From Halomonas sp. (lineage in GTDB: Bacteria; Pseudomonadota; Gammaproteobacteria; Pseudomonadales; Halomonadaceae): a stretch of DNA of 64,000 nt. The notes under the pieces are model-generated. The model did no database searches and had not been told where the DNA came from. It saw only the letters and a list, made by a program, of their open reading frames with translations. This document shows, piece after piece, positions 9,630 through 19,245 of this stretch. The position numbers and the translations under genes are program-made. Every line of letters starts with the position of its first letter. Position 1 is the stretch's first letter. Where the stretch lies: NCBI RefSeq assembly GCF_020832045.1, contig NZ_JAFIFK010000062.1, positions 25,965 through 89,964 of the forward strand. Direction: 5' to 3'.

Positions 9630-12600
9630 ATGCATCCACTATCACGGATAGCGCGCTGGACTCTCACCTTGCTGGCCGTGCTGCTGGCGCTGATTGCCGT
9701 TTTGCTGGTGACGTTGCGGCTGGCACTTACCCAAGCCGACCAGTTGGCGCCCCGCGTCGAGCGTTTGCTCGAAGCGCGATCAGGGGCAGCGGTGCAGCTG
9801 CAAGAGCTCAACGCCAGCCTGGCTCGCCTCGACCCGGTCATGGAGGGTGCTGGGCTCTCATTGAGCACGCTCCCGGGGGAAGCCGGCCTGCCACTGCTCG
9901 AGGTCGAGCATGCCCGCCTGCGGCTGGACACGGCCGCCAGCCTGCGGGCCGGAATCCCCGTCGTGCAGGACGCGCGTCTTCGCGGACTAACGCTTCACCT
10001 TTACCAAGATGAGCAGGGTGGCTGGCACTGGCCGGATCCAGCCAGGATTCCACCCGAGCTGTTCGACGGTGACTTCGATCTGGAAAGCCTCGATCAATGG
10101 GTCGGGCTACTGCTGAGCCAGCGCGCCTGGGTGGAGGACGTGCGAGTGGTGCTGCACGGGCGCGAGCGCCGCGTGGACATGTTGGCTCCCCGCTTGCTGC
10201 TTACCGGCGACGAGCGACGCGCACATCTCGAGGGGGAGGTGCATCTAGAGGGCCAGGAGGAAGCTTCGTTACAGGCCGTACTGGAGGTGTTTCCCGGACC
10301 TACTGGGTTTCGCGACTTCAGCGCCGCGCTGCAAGCCAACATGAAACTCGACACCCTGATCGATCTGGTGGAGGTGTTCACGCCCAATGATCCTTTGCGT
10401 CTCGAAGATGCCAGCGGCAACGTTACCGTCTGGGGGCGCTGGCATCGCGGCGAGCTGGCCGATGCACGTTTGGATCTCGATGTTCCACGGTTGGCGCTGC
10501 GTCGCGACGACGAGCCGATCGTACTCGAACCGCTGCGCGCCCGCGGCCAGTGGTTACGTAACGACGAGGGCTGGGAAGCCTGGCTGCAGGGCGATGCTTC
10601 GGCCGCCGACTGGGCGGAGCCACGGGAGCTCGAGCGCGAGCAACAGCCGGCACTGCCCCATTTCTGGCATCTTCGACACGACAACGAAGGCTGGTGGTTG
10701 ACCACCAGCCAGTTCGAGCTGGCTTCGCTTGCCGCCTGGCAGGAGCGCGTGCTTCTTCCCGAGGGACTGGTGCGAACCATCGATGCGCTGGAGCCGCGTG
10801 GGCTGATTTCGGGGCTTGGCGTCGGCCGGCGAAACGGCCACTGGCTGGCCCAGGCCGCCCTGCATCAGGTCGAGGTGGAGCCCTGGGATGAAGTGCCGGG
10901 CGGTGGTCCCCTTGATGCCTGGGTCGAGGCGCGCGATCTGTCGGGTCGTGTCGAGTTCGTTGGGGTTGGTGACCCGGCCCTCAAGGTGCCGCAACTCTAC
11001 GAGTCTCCCATGGCGCTCTCTCATGCCAGCGGTGAGGTGCGCTGGGCCTATGAAGGGCCGCGCACCTTCGTCAGTGGCCGCGATCTGAAGGCAGGCTGGC
11101 AAGGCGCCGAAGTGGAGGGTGGCTTCGGTCTGGCCTTGGGGGGTGGCGTGCATGGCGGTCTTGGGCTGGACCTGCGCTTCCGCCATGTGGACGCCCTGGA
11201 TCGGCCGTTGATGGACTGGCTACCTGCCAGGGTCCTGGGGGAGGAACTCGATGCCTGGTTGGCCGCCGGTGTGGCCGGCCGCGTACCGTTCGGCGAACTC
11301 AAGCTGCATTTGCCTCTCAAGCGCGGTGGAAGCGGCGTCGAGCCTCGTTTACGACTGGACCTCGAGATCGAGGATGGTCGCTTGCCCTTCGATCCACAGT
11401 GGCCGGTGATCGAGTCGGTTGAGGGTCGATTGACGGCAGGGATCGGCACGCTCGATGCGGACGTTCGACATGCCGAGAGCCTCGGCGTCATGGGCAGCAA
11501 TGGGCGGATCACCATAGGTGACGACGTGCTGCATGTGACCGGTGACCTGGCTTCGGACGCAGATGGGATACGTCGCTATCTCCGCGCCATTCCCGTCGAT
11601 GGCATGGAGCAGGTCGATGACTGGCGCGGTGAGGGGCGTGCCGTTGCCCAGATCGAGCTGATCACCCGGCTCGGGGAGGAGGGGTTCCAGCTAGACCTCG
11701 AAACCGAAGTGGACATGCAGCGCATCGTCTATCTGCCGCTTGAGGTGCCGCTGACCGATGTGAAAGGGCCGCTTGCCTGGCGTCAGCGAGACGACGACGG
11801 GGGGCTCGAGGGTCGTTTGCAAGGCCGGTTGTTCGGCGGGCCGGTCAATGCCGATATCGACACGCTGGCAGGTTACGTCGAACTCGATGGCGCCGTTGAC
11901 GTCGCCAGGGTGCTGCAGCGGTTCGACGCCGGCGCGCTTGGCACTCGGTTGTCGGGGCGTTTGCCGTGGCGCGGGCGGTTTGCGCTGAGCGACGCAGGCA
12001 ATACGTTTCGCTTCGACAGCAATCTGCAAGGGCTCGGCATCGATCTACCCGAGCCGCTTGGCAAGGCTGCCGACGAGTCTCGCCCACTCTGGGTCGTGGC
12101 CGATATCGATCAGCAAAGAGTGGAAGCCGAGATGGGCGGCGAGTCGCTACTGCGCTGGCGTGGACTGCCGTGGTCGGATCTGGGCCAGGGCCAGGTCTGG
12201 CTTGGTCGCCTGCCCCAGTCGCCATCCTGGCCCGAGCAGGAGGGCTGGTCAGTCACGCTCTACCAGTCACGCCTCGACCCGGTCGAATGGGGCGAGGCCC
12301 TTGCGCCCATGCTCGAGGGGGGGGATGCTGCTGGCGGTGACGGAGCATCGCCACTACGTCGCCTGCAAGTGGAGGCGGCCTGTCTCGTGGGGCCCAGAGG
12401 CTGCCTGGGTATCATGACGGCACTGGCGACTCCCCTGGCTGGCGGGGGTTGGCGTGTCGGACTTCAGGGCGATCTGCTGGAAGGCCAGCTGGAGTATCGG
12501 CCCACCCTGGCCGAACCGCTGGACATCGCCCTGGACCGCCTGACGCTCGATGGCCTGCTTCCTGCCGAGACGGAAGGCACCGGCAATTTGCTGGAGGAGC

Positions 12601-13457
12601 TCGATGTGCCGCCGGACCCGACGCCGCTGCCCGACTGGACCAGTGAAGTGCCGAACGGCAGGCTGCGTCTGGCTGAGATTCTCTATCAGGGGCGGGTGAT
12701 CGGGCCGTTGACGGCGCACTGGCAGGGTGGGCCGCAGCGACTCGCCCTGTCGCCGTTGGGTTTGACCCTGGGGCAGGTCACCGCCAGGGGTGAGATCGTC
12801 TGGGAAGCTGCCGGCCCCGGCGACAGCCTGACGCGATCGCGACTGGATCTGGACGGGCGCGACCTTGGAACGGCCCTCGAGCGGCTCGGCCAGCCTGTCT
12901 CGATTCGCAGTAACGGGGTACGGGTGCGCAGCCAGCTGGCCTGGCCTGGACCGCCCTGGCAGTTCGCCCTGGCGCGTTCGCGCGGCAGCATAGAGGCAGA
13001 GCTGCATGACGGCCGCTTCGTCCAACTGGAATCGCCCACGGCGAGAGTGGTGGGGTTGCTCAACGTCGACAACCTGGTACGACGTCTGCGCATGGATTTT
13101 TCCGATGTCACCGGACAGGGCACGGCCTTCGATCATGTCATAGGGGCTGCTACCCTGTACGGAGGCGTCCTGGAAACCACGGGGCCGGTCAGGATCGACG
13201 GCCCGGCGACCTCCTTCACCCTGGAGGGCACCGTCAATCTATCGCGCCAGGAACTGGACCAGCGATTGGGCGTCACAGTTCCTGTCAGCAGCAGCCTGCC
13301 GCTCGCCGCGGTACTCGCCGGCGCGCCTGTGGTAGGTGGTGCGCTATTCATCGCCGATCGGCTCTTCGGCAGCGCCATCGACCGGGTCACCCGAATTCAC
13401 TATCGCGTGCGCGGTCCCTGGACCTCGCCGGATATCACATTGGAAACCGCAGAATGA
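9630..13457 (+). CDS. yhdP: YhdP family AsmA-like envelope lipid transport protein
   Basis: 1275 aa from ATG at 9630 (E. coli YhdP is 1266 aa). One N-terminal membrane helix ([18 protein letters not shown]) is followed by a very long periplasmic region of repeated beta-rich segments. The C-terminal AsmA/DUF3971-type domain contains [19 protein letters not shown]. Members of the AsmA-like group (YhdP, TamB, YdbH) are thought to bridge the periplasm and carry phospholipid to the outer membrane. The last four bases overlap the tldD start (ATGA). Confidence 0.92.
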   Translation: MHPLSRIARWTLTLLAVLLALIAVLLVTLRLALTQADQLAPRVERLLEARSGAAVQLQELNASLARLDPVMEGAGLSLSTLPGEAGLPLLEVEHARLRLDTAASLRAGIPVVQDARLRGLTLHLYQDEQGGWHWPDPARIPPELFDGDFDLESLDQWVGLLLSQRAWVEDVRVVLHGRERRVDMLAPRLLLTGDERRAHLEGEVHLEGQEEASLQAVLEVFPGPTGFRDFSAALQANMKLDTLIDLVEVFTPNDPLRLEDASGNVTVWGRWHRGELADARLDLDVPRLALRRDDEPIVLEPLRARGQWLRNDEGWEAWLQGDASAADWAEPRELEREQQPALPHFWHLRHDNEGWWLTTSQFELASLAAWQERVLLPEGLVRTIDALEPRGLISGLGVGRRNGHWLAQAALHQVEVEPWDEVPGGGPLDAWVEARDLSGRVEFVGVGDPALKVPQLYESPMALSHASGEVRWAYEGPRTFVSGRDLKAGWQGAEVEGGFGLALGGGVHGGLGLDLRFRHVDALDRPLMDWLPARVLGEELDAWLAAGVAGRVPFGELKLHLPLKRGGSGVEPRLRLDLEIEDGRLPFDPQWPVIESVEGRLTAGIGTLDADVRHAESLGVMGSNGRITIGDDVLHVTGDLASDADGIRRYLRAIPVDGMEQVDDWRGEGRAVAQIELITRLGEEGFQLDLETEVDMQRIVYLPLEVPLTDVKGPLAWRQRDDDGGLEGRLQGRLFGGPVNADIDTLAGYVELDGAVDVARVLQRFDAGALGTRLSGRLPWRGRFALSDAGNTFRFDSNLQGLGIDLPEPLGKAADESRPLWVVADIDQQRVEAEMGGESLLRWRGLPWSDLGQGQVWLGRLPQSPSWPEQEGWSVTLYQSRLDPVEWGEALAPMLEGGDAAGGDGASPLRRLQVEAACLVGPRGCLGIMTALATPLAGGGWRVGLQGDLLEGQLEYRPTLAEPLDIALDRLTLDGLLPAETEGTGNLLEELDVPPDPTPLPDWTSEVPNGRLRLAEILYQGRVIGPLTAHWQGGPQRLALSPLGLTLGQVTARGEIVWEAAGPGDSLTRSRLDLDGRDLGTALERLGQPVSIRSNGVRVRSQLAWPGPPWQFALARSRGSIEAELHDGRFVQLESPTARVVGLLNVDNLVRRLRMDFSDVTGQGTAFDHVIGAATLYGGVLETTGPVRIDGPATSFTLEGTVNLSRQELDQRLGVTVPVSSSLPLAAVLAGAPVVGGALFIADRLFGSAIDRVTRIHYRVRGPWTSPDITLETAE

Positions 13458-14908
13458 CGATAGCCACAACCACCTTGCTCGATACCGCCGCCGAGATTCT
13501 ACTGCATCCCGGCGGACTGGATATCGATGCGCTCGATGCCGGCCTTGGCCATGTACTGGCACCGGGTGTCGACTATGCCGATCTCTACTTTCAGCGCAGC
13601 TGGCACGAGAGCTGGGTTCTCGAGGACGGTGAAGTCAAGGAAGCCGGCTACAACATCGACGGTGGTGTCGGGGTGCGCGCCATGGCGGGCGAAAAAACCG
13701 GCTTCGCTTATTCCAATCAGATCACTGCCGATGCGTTGGCGGATACCGGTCGCACGGCCTCCGGAATCGTGCGCAGCGGGGCGAGCTTGACGGCGGCTCG
13801 GAGTATGGTGAGTCAGAGCGCACTGCGCTACGCCTCGGTCGATCCGCTGTCGGGTCTCTCGGCCGTGGAGAAGATTGCGCTATTGAAGCAGGCCGACCGT
13901 GTGGCACGCGCCGCCGATCCGGCGGTCACCCAGGTCAGCGCCTCCTTGACCGGCGTTCATGAGGTCGTGCTGGTGCGCGCCAGCGACGGCACCTTGGCAG
14001 CCGACATCCGGCCGCTGGTGCGTTTCAACGTCAGTGTCATTGCTGCTAAGGACGGTCGGCGTGAGCGGGGTAGTGCCGGTGGCGGCGGTCGTTACGCCAT
14101 GTCCCGACTGCGTGACGACAATGTCGCCGAGCGCTTTGCCAAGGAGGCCGTGCGTCAGGCACTGGTCAACCTCGAGGCAGTCGATGCCCCTGCCGGTCAG
14201 CTACCGGTGGTGTTGGGTCCGGGCTGGCCTGGCATCCTGCTGCATGAAGCCGTCGGCCATGGCCTGGAAGGCGACTTCAACCGTAAGGGCAGCTCAGCCT
14301 TTGCCGGGCGGCTGGGTCAGCGTGTGGCCGCCCGCGGTGTCACGGTGGTGGACGATGCCACCCTGGCCGATTTGCGTGGCTCCCTCAGCGTTGACGATGA
14401 GGGCACCCCGGGACAGTACACCCCGCTGATCGAAGACGGCATTCTCACCGGCTACATGCAGGACAAGCTGAATGCTCGTTTGATGGGAATGCAGCCCACC
14501 GGCAACGCCCGTCGCGAGTCGTTCGCTCACATGCCGATGCCGCGCATGACCAATACCTATATGCTGGCAGGTCAAGACGATCCGGCCGACATCATATCCA
14601 GCGTCAAGCGCGGCATCTATGCGGTCAGCTTCGGTGGTGGTCAGGTGGACATCACCTCGGGCAAGTTCGTTTTCTCGGCCAGCGAGGCGTACCTGATCGA
14701 GAACGGCAGGATCACCGCACCGGTCAAGGGGGCGACGCTCATCGGCAACGGGCCTGAAGCGATGGGACGGGTGTCGATGGTCGGTCATGATCTGGAACTC
14801 GACACCGGGATCGGCGTCTGCGGCAAGGAGGGGCAGGGCGTGCCGGTGGGAGTGGGGCAGCCGACGCTGAAGTTGGATGAACTCACTATCGGCGGCACTG
14901 CTTCATGA
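13454..14908 (+). CDS. tldD: Metalloprotease TldD
   Basis: 484 aa. The zinc motif HExxxH is present as HEAVGH at residues 264-269, with the downstream [14 protein letters not shown] region typical of TldD. With TldE (PmbA) it forms a heterodimeric protease that degrades unfolded peptides and processes microcin and CcdA-type substrates in E. coli. TldD provides the active site. The ATG overlaps the yhdP stop (ATGA). Its partner gene pmbA lies 0.8 kb downstream, separated by the inverted yjgA. Confidence 0.96.
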   Translation: MTIATTTLLDTAAEILLHPGGLDIDALDAGLGHVLAPGVDYADLYFQRSWHESWVLEDGEVKEAGYNIDGGVGVRAMAGEKTGFAYSNQITADALADTGRTASGIVRSGASLTAARSMVSQSALRYASVDPLSGLSAVEKIALLKQADRVARAADPAVTQVSASLTGVHEVVLVRASDGTLAADIRPLVRFNVSVIAAKDGRRERGSAGGGGRYAMSRLRDDNVAERFAKEAVRQALVNLEAVDAPAGQLPVVLGPGWPGILLHEAVGHGLEGDFNRKGSSAFAGRLGQRVAARGVTVVDDATLADLRGSLSVDDEGTPGQYTPLIEDGILTGYMQDKLNARLMGMQPTGNARRESFAHMPMPRMTNTYMLAGQDDPADIISSVKRGIYAVSFGGGQVDITSGKFVFSASEAYLIENGRITAPVKGATLIGNGPEAMGRVSMVGHDLELDTGIGVCGKEGQGVPVGVGQPTLKLDELTIGGTAS

Positions 14909-15021
14909 ACGAACGTCGCTGCGCTTGCCCGCGCTGGGGTGGCGCCCGGCTCGCCATCCTCGCACTCAAACTCGCCGGAGCGCCGCCCAGTCTGGCCTGC
15001 GCTCGGCTGAACCTGGAGTAG
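14905..15021 (+). CDS. Possible 38-aa ORF overlapping tldD stop
   Basis: An ATG at 14905 overlaps the tldD stop in the ATGA arrangement used by many genes in this window and opens 38 codons ending at TAG 15019-15021. The peptide starts [13 protein letters not shown], has a hydrophobic middle ([10 protein letters not shown]) and ends RLNLE. It is cysteine-bearing and recognised by no family I know. There is no separate ribosome site, so translation would rely on coupling to tldD. It fills the tldD-yjgA gap, and chance openness in GC-rich DNA is the main alternative. Confidence 0.25.
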   Translation: MNERRCACPRWGGARLAILALKLAGAPPSLACARLNLE

Positions 15022-15037
15022 AACAAACTCGGCGTGC

Positions 15038-15544
15038 TTACAAGCCCGCCGTATCGCGAATCAGTTTGAAGAGTTTGCGCGCATTGGCCGGAGGCTTGCC
15101 GCGCTCGCGTTCGCTCTTGGCATTTCGGACTAGCTGACGCAGCGCCTGACGGTCGGCCTTCGGGTGCTCCTCGATGAAGGCTTCGACGGCGTCATCGCCC
15201 TCCTCGATAAGGCGATCCCGCCACTTTTCGAGCCGATGAAAGGCCAGATCGCGGTGACGATTTTCCTGTTCGATCTTGTCGAAGACTGCCTGGATGGCAT
15301 CGAGATCCTCTCGCCGCATCAGCTTGCCCACATACTGCATGTGGCGCCGACGCCCTTCATGGGAGCGGATGCGACCGGTCTCCTCGACGGCAGCGAGCAT
15401 GTCCTCCGAGAGCGGAAAGCGGGCGCGCTCGGACGGGGTCATGGCGATGATCTGTTCGCCCAGCGTCTGCAGGGCGTGCATTTCCCGCTTGAGCTGGGAT
15501 TTGCTGGGTCTTTCATCGAAGTCGGTGGGAATATCCTGAGTCAT
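15038..15544 (-). CDS. darP: Ribosome biogenesis factor YjgA (DarP)
   Basis: 168 aa starting MTQDIPTDFDERPSKSQLKREM. The motif PSKSQLKREM followed by a charged, all-helical body with RRRHMQYVGKLMR is characteristic of the DUF615/YjgA family. The protein binds late 50S precursors and aids large-subunit maturation. It is encoded convergent to tldD and divergent from pmbA, the same yjgA/pmbA pairing as in E. coli. The frame stays open upstream of the ATG, but the extra residues do not fit the family. Confidence 0.95.
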   Translation of the reverse strand: MTQDIPTDFDERPSKSQLKREMHALQTLGEQIIAMTPSERARFPLSEDMLAAVEETGRIRSHEGRRRHMQYVGKLMRREDLDAIQAVFDKIEQENRHRDLAFHRLEKWRDRLIEEGDDAVEAFIEEHPKADRQALRQLVRNAKSERERGKPPANARKLFKLIRDTAGL

Positions 15545-15690
15545 GCCGCATCCAAGTAGTGAGAGGGTCAGCGCTGTCTTGCCAACGCAAGATGCAGGGT
15601 TTCGAATGACGGTAGTATACCAGCCCGTCGAGTGACGGCGGGAACAGACACGTATGAAGACCGGCATGGCCGGTGAATGAGGAGATGAGC

Positions 15691-17031
15691 ATGAGCAAGG
15701 CTTTTGATGCCGCCGCCCAGCAGGCGCTGCTCGAGTCGCGTGCCGGGCAGGCGCTGGCGCTGGCGAAACACCTGGGAGCCGATGCCTGCGAGGTGGGCGC
15801 AAGCGTCGACCAGGGCGTCGGTATCAGCGTGCGTGAGGGGGAGGTGGAGTCCGTCGAGCTCTCGCGTGATCAGGGGATCGCCGTTACCGTCTATCTGCGT
15901 GGCCACAAGGGCAGCGCCTCCTCTACCGATGCCAGTGATGCGTCGATTCGTGAAGTCGTGGAAAAAGCCATGGCAATCGCGCTCTATACCGGGGAGGATC
16001 CAGCGGCAGGCTTGGCCGACCCTGAATTGATGGCTGTCGAGCTGCCCGATCTCGACGTACATCACCCGTGGCCGCTCACCACCGAGCAGGCCATCGAGCT
16101 GGCGCTGGCCTGCGAAGCGGCAGGGCGCGCCGAGGCGGGCATACGGCAGTCTGAGGGCGCCTCGCTCTCCAGCGGCGAAGGGGTCAGAGTCTATGCCAAT
16201 AGCCACGGTTTTCTTGGCAGTCAGCGCGGCAGCCGCCACTCGCTCTCTTGTATGCTGATCGCCGAGGATGCAGGTGGCATGCAGCGCGATTACGACTACA
16301 CCAGTGCACGTAACCCAGAGGAATTGCGTGATCCCGAGGCCGTGGGCAAGAAGGCGGCCGAGCGTACGCTCGAGCGCCTTGGCGCGCGCCGACCCGCCAC
16401 CGGCCGCATGCCCGTCATGTTCGATGCCACCGTGGCCAGTGGCCTCGTCGGCCATCTCATGAGTGCCATTGCCGGTGGTTCGCTCTATCGGCAGGCTTCG
16501 TTCCTTTGTGACCGCCTGGGGGAGTCTCTGTTTCCCGACTGGTTCACGCTTGGCGAGCGGCCCATGGAGCGTGGCGCCATGGCAAGTTCTCCCTTCGACA
16601 ACGATGGCGTGCAAACCCGCGACAATGTCTTCATCGAGGATGGTCGTCTAGCCAGCTATATGCTCTCTGCCTACAGTGCTCGCCGCCTTGGCTTGCAGAC
16701 CACCGGCAATGCCGGCGGGGCTCGCAACCTGCGCATCACCGCGCCGCTGGAGTCTCGAGAGGGGCTGCTCTCACGCATGGATTGCGGGGTGCTTATCACC
16801 GAGCTGATGGGGCAAGGGGTGAATGGTGTGACCGGAGACTACTCACGCGGCGCGGCGGGCTTCTGGGTCGAGAATGGTGAGATCAAGTACCCGGTGGAGG
16901 AATTCACCATCGCCGGCAACCTCGAGGCGATGTTCAAGGGTCTGCTAGCGGTAGGAAGCGACATCGACACCCGTGGAAGCATACATACCGGCAGCTGGTT
17001 GATCGATGAGATGACCGTCGCCGGCAGTTAA
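15691..17031 (+). CDS. pmbA: Metalloprotease TldE / PmbA
   Basis: 446 aa from ATG 15691, selected by GGAG 6 bases upstream; upstream in-frame starts at 15673 and 15685 are weaker. The protein shares the TldD fold but lacks HExxxH, as expected for the non-catalytic TldE subunit. It carries the VNGVTGDYSRGAAGFWVENG segment conserved in PmbA. It partners TldD from the upstream gene. It ends convergent to ptsO with an 81-base gap lacking a clear terminator. Confidence 0.95.
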   Translation: MSKAFDAAAQQALLESRAGQALALAKHLGADACEVGASVDQGVGISVREGEVESVELSRDQGIAVTVYLRGHKGSASSTDASDASIREVVEKAMAIALYTGEDPAAGLADPELMAVELPDLDVHHPWPLTTEQAIELALACEAAGRAEAGIRQSEGASLSSGEGVRVYANSHGFLGSQRGSRHSLSCMLIAEDAGGMQRDYDYTSARNPEELRDPEAVGKKAAERTLERLGARRPATGRMPVMFDATVASGLVGHLMSAIAGGSLYRQASFLCDRLGESLFPDWFTLGERPMERGAMASSPFDNDGVQTRDNVFIEDGRLASYMLSAYSARRLGLQTTGNAGGARNLRITAPLESREGLLSRMDCGVLITELMGQGVNGVTGDYSRGAAGFWVENGEIKYPVEEFTIAGNLEAMFKGLLAVGSDIDTRGSIHTGSWLIDEMTVAGS

Positions 17032-17112
17032 AGCGCAAGTTGGCTTGTTGTTCAGGAAGTCGTAATGCGAGGCGGGCTTCGGCGATGCATGGCCGAGCGC
17101 CGTCATTGCGCC

Positions 17113-17382
17113 CTAAGTATCTTCATCGAAGCGGGCCTCGAATAGCGCCTCAATGGCTTCGAGTACCGCTTCGGCATCGATCCCTTCGGCGCTGATCTCC
17201 AGTTCGGTGCCGCATGGGGCGCCCAGCATCAGCAGTGCCATGATATTGCCGGCATCGGCCTGCTGAGCGCCTCGACTCACGAGCACGTGAGCATCGAAGG
17301 GCTGGCAGCGCTGTACCAACTTGGTGGCAGCGCGCGCATGCAGTCCGCGCTTGTTGGTCAGAGTCAGCTTGCGGCTGGGCAC
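17113..17382 (-). CDS. ptsO: Nitrogen-regulatory HPr-like phosphocarrier NPr
   Basis: 89 aa from a GTG start at 17380-17382 with AAGGA upstream, inside the end of rapZ. The phosphorylated histidine lies in NKRGLHARAATK (H15), and a GNIMALLML segment holds the regulatory-site region of HPr-like proteins. NPr passes phosphate from EINtr (PtsP) to EIIANtr (PtsN). It lies 2 bases after rapZ and in the same operon as ptsN, the usual gammaproteobacterial order. ptsP is not in the window. Confidence 0.95.
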   Translation of the reverse strand: MPSRKLTLTNKRGLHARAATKLVQRCQPFDAHVLVSRGAQQADAGNIMALLMLGAPCGTELEISAEGIDAEAVLEAIEALFEARFDEDT

Positions 17383-17384
17383 GC

Positions 17385-18305
17385 TCAGGCTTCCTTGCTT
17401 TCGGACGGCTCTGCGGTCGGCTCCTTCGAGGCAGCGACCGGTGTGTGAATGCCCAGCTCACGATGACGTAGACGCACATCCGGCTGTTGCTCGGCAAGAT
17501 GCTTGGCGAGGCGCTCGGCCAGATATACCGAGCGGTGCTGGCCACCGGTGCAGCCGATGGCGACGGTAAGGTAGCTGCGATGGGTGTCGCGATAGGCCGG
17601 CAGCCAGCGTTCTACCCAGGCAACGATGTCATCCAGCATCTGCCCGACCAGCGGGTACTGTTCGAGGAATTCTACAATGCTAGGCTCCCGTCCGGTAGCC
17701 GAGCGCAGGCGTGGGTCCCAATAGGGGTTTGGCAGGCAGCGGGCGTCGAAGACGATGTCGGCGTCGAGCGGCACGCCGCCCTTGAAGCCGAACGACTCCA
17801 CCGTCAATGTCAGCTGATCGGCGTGATGACTGGCCACCTGTTCGGTGATTCGGCCACGCAGGTCATGTACCGATAGCCGCGACGTGTCGATAATCAGATC
17901 GGCGAGGTTGCGAATGTCGCTCAGCGTGGCGTCTTCCGTCTCTATGGCCTCGTTCAGGGTCATGTCCCTGTGGCGGGTCAAGGGATGGCGGCGGCGAGTG
18001 GCGGAGTAGCGCTCGATCAGGATCCGTGCATCGGTAGTCAGATAGACGATCTGACAGTCGACCTTTTTGGCGCGAAGCTCTTCCAACAGCCTGGGAAAGC
18101 GCTCCAGGGCGTGAGGGAGGTTGCGTGCATCGATGCTGACGGCGATGGAGGATTGAACCGTGGGCGAGTTGCGCAGTTCGTCGACAAGCGAACCGAGCAG
18201 CATGGCAGGCAGGTTGTCGATGGCGTAGTAGCCAATGTCTTCGAGTGCTTGCAGTGCGATCGATTTACCGGAGCCCGATCGGCCACTGATGATCACAAGC
18301 TGCAT
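17385..18305 (-). CDS. rapZ: RNase adapter protein RapZ
   Basis: 306 aa. Walker A GRSGSGKS at 8-15 is followed by ALQALEDIGYYAIDNLP, typical of the RapZ/YvcJ family. The C-terminal region with FGFKGGVPLDADIVFDARCLPNPYW and IGCTGGQHRSVY is the RNA-binding, GlcN6P-sensing domain. In E. coli it guides RNase E to the sRNA GlmZ to control GlmS. Placement between ptsN and ptsO is conserved. The role in sRNA decay here is inferred from the family. Confidence 0.96.
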   Translation of the reverse strand: MQLVIISGRSGSGKSIALQALEDIGYYAIDNLPAMLLGSLVDELRNSPTVQSSIAVSIDARNLPHALERFPRLLEELRAKKVDCQIVYLTTDARILIERYSATRRRHPLTRHRDMTLNEAIETEDATLSDIRNLADLIIDTSRLSVHDLRGRITEQVASHHADQLTLTVESFGFKGGVPLDADIVFDARCLPNPYWDPRLRSATGREPSIVEFLEQYPLVGQMLDDIVAWVERWLPAYRDTHRSYLTVAIGCTGGQHRSVYLAERLAKHLAEQQPDVRLRHRELGIHTPVAASKEPTAEPSESKEA

Positions 18306-18350
18306 GTATTTCTCCTGATCAGGGGCTGGCCGAACGGCAACGCGGGCGGG

Positions 18351-18821
18351 TCAGGCCGAAGACTGTCGTCGAATGGCGTTTATGAGGCGCTCGTGGAGTT
18401 CGCGCTGGCTCTCGCACCGGCGCAACAGCGCGCGGGTTTCGGTGTCGTTCATCACGCTGGCCACCTGGCTCAGCAGTGAGAGGTGAGTGTCGTCGGCTTC
18501 CTCGGGGACCAGCAGGACGAAGACGAGATCGACCGGTTCTCCGTCAATGGCATCGAAGTCGATGGGCTCGGCCAGCTTGAGGAAGGCGGCAACCGGACTG
18601 TGGCAGTGTGGGCTTCGGGCATGCGGTATGGCCACGCCGTTGCCGATCCCGGTGCTTCCCAGCCGCTCACGGCCGATCAGTCTGCCGAAAACCTCCTGGC
18701 TATCGAGGCTCGGGGTGTTTTGCGCAATGAAGGTGCTGAAGAACTCCAGCACCCTCTTCTTGCTGCCCCCTGGAACGTCGAACAGCGCACGCTCCGGAGG
18801 CAGTATGTTTTCAAGTGTCAT
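18351..18821 (-). CDS. ptsN: PTS IIA-like nitrogen-regulatory protein PtsN
   Basis: 156 aa, a single EIIA(fructose/mannitol)-type domain. The phospho-accepting histidine is in GVAIPHARS (H67), and the DLVFVLLVPEE segment is conserved. It ends the NPr phosphorelay and regulates potassium transport and nitrogen-linked functions in enterics and pseudomonads. It sits downstream of rpoN and hpf, 6 bases after the hpf stop, as in the classical rpoN operon. Confidence 0.96.
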   Translation of the reverse strand: MTLENILPPERALFDVPGGSKKRVLEFFSTFIAQNTPSLDSQEVFGRLIGRERLGSTGIGNGVAIPHARSPHCHSPVAAFLKLAEPIDFDAIDGEPVDLVFVLLVPEEADDTHLSLLSQVASVMNDTETRALLRRCESQRELHERLINAIRRQSSA

Positions 18822-18827
18822 GACGAC

Positions 18828-19136
18828 TCAGCGAATGCCGGCGCCTTGGGCGCGGGCCTGGGCCTTTTCCTTGTGCTTGACCAGCTGGCGGTCGAGCTTG
18901 TCGGTCAGGGCATCAATGGCGGCGTACATGTCGGTATCGGAGGCTTCAGCATGCAGATCGGCGCCGGCGGCGTGCAGCGTACAGGTGGCCTGTTGACGCT
19001 CTTTCTCGATCGAGAGGGTAACTTGTACGTTGGTGATATTGTCGTAGTGCCGTTGGACGCGGCTCAGCTTCTCACTCACGTAGTCACGCAGTGCATCGGT
19101 CAGTTCAACATGATGGCCGGTAATGTTGACTTGCAT
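18828..19136 (-). CDS. hpf: Ribosome hibernation promoting factor, short form
   Basis: 102 aa from ATG 19134-19136 with a strong AAGGAG 7 bases upstream. It begins MQVNITGHHVELTDAL and contains the HAEASDTDMYAAIDALTDKLDRQ segment of HPF/YfiA proteins. It is the short form, without the C-terminal dimerisation domain of long HPF, so it would act on the 30S decoding region and favour 100S formation with RMF. It lies between rpoN and ptsN. Confidence 0.96.
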   Translation of the reverse strand: MQVNITGHHVELTDALRDYVSEKLSRVQRHYDNITNVQVTLSIEKERQQATCTLHAAGADLHAEASDTDMYAAIDALTDKLDRQLVKHKEKAQARAQGAGIR

Positions 19137-19245
19137 GACAAGCTCCTTCGTCCTTCGAATGGTGATTTGATTGTAACCCTTTTTGCCACCGTGCAAACCC
19201 CCTCCGATCAATGCGCTTGTCCGGCGTCAATGCGCCACCTCGTCA

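Noticed and set aside
14937..14988. GC-rich stem GGGTGGCGC/GCGCCGCCC as a tldD-yjgA terminator
   Set aside because: The loop would be about 34 bases and no T-tract follows on either strand.
15568..16614. Minus-strand open frame of 348 codons opposite pmbA
   Set aside because: Antisense shadow; the plus-strand PmbA is full length.
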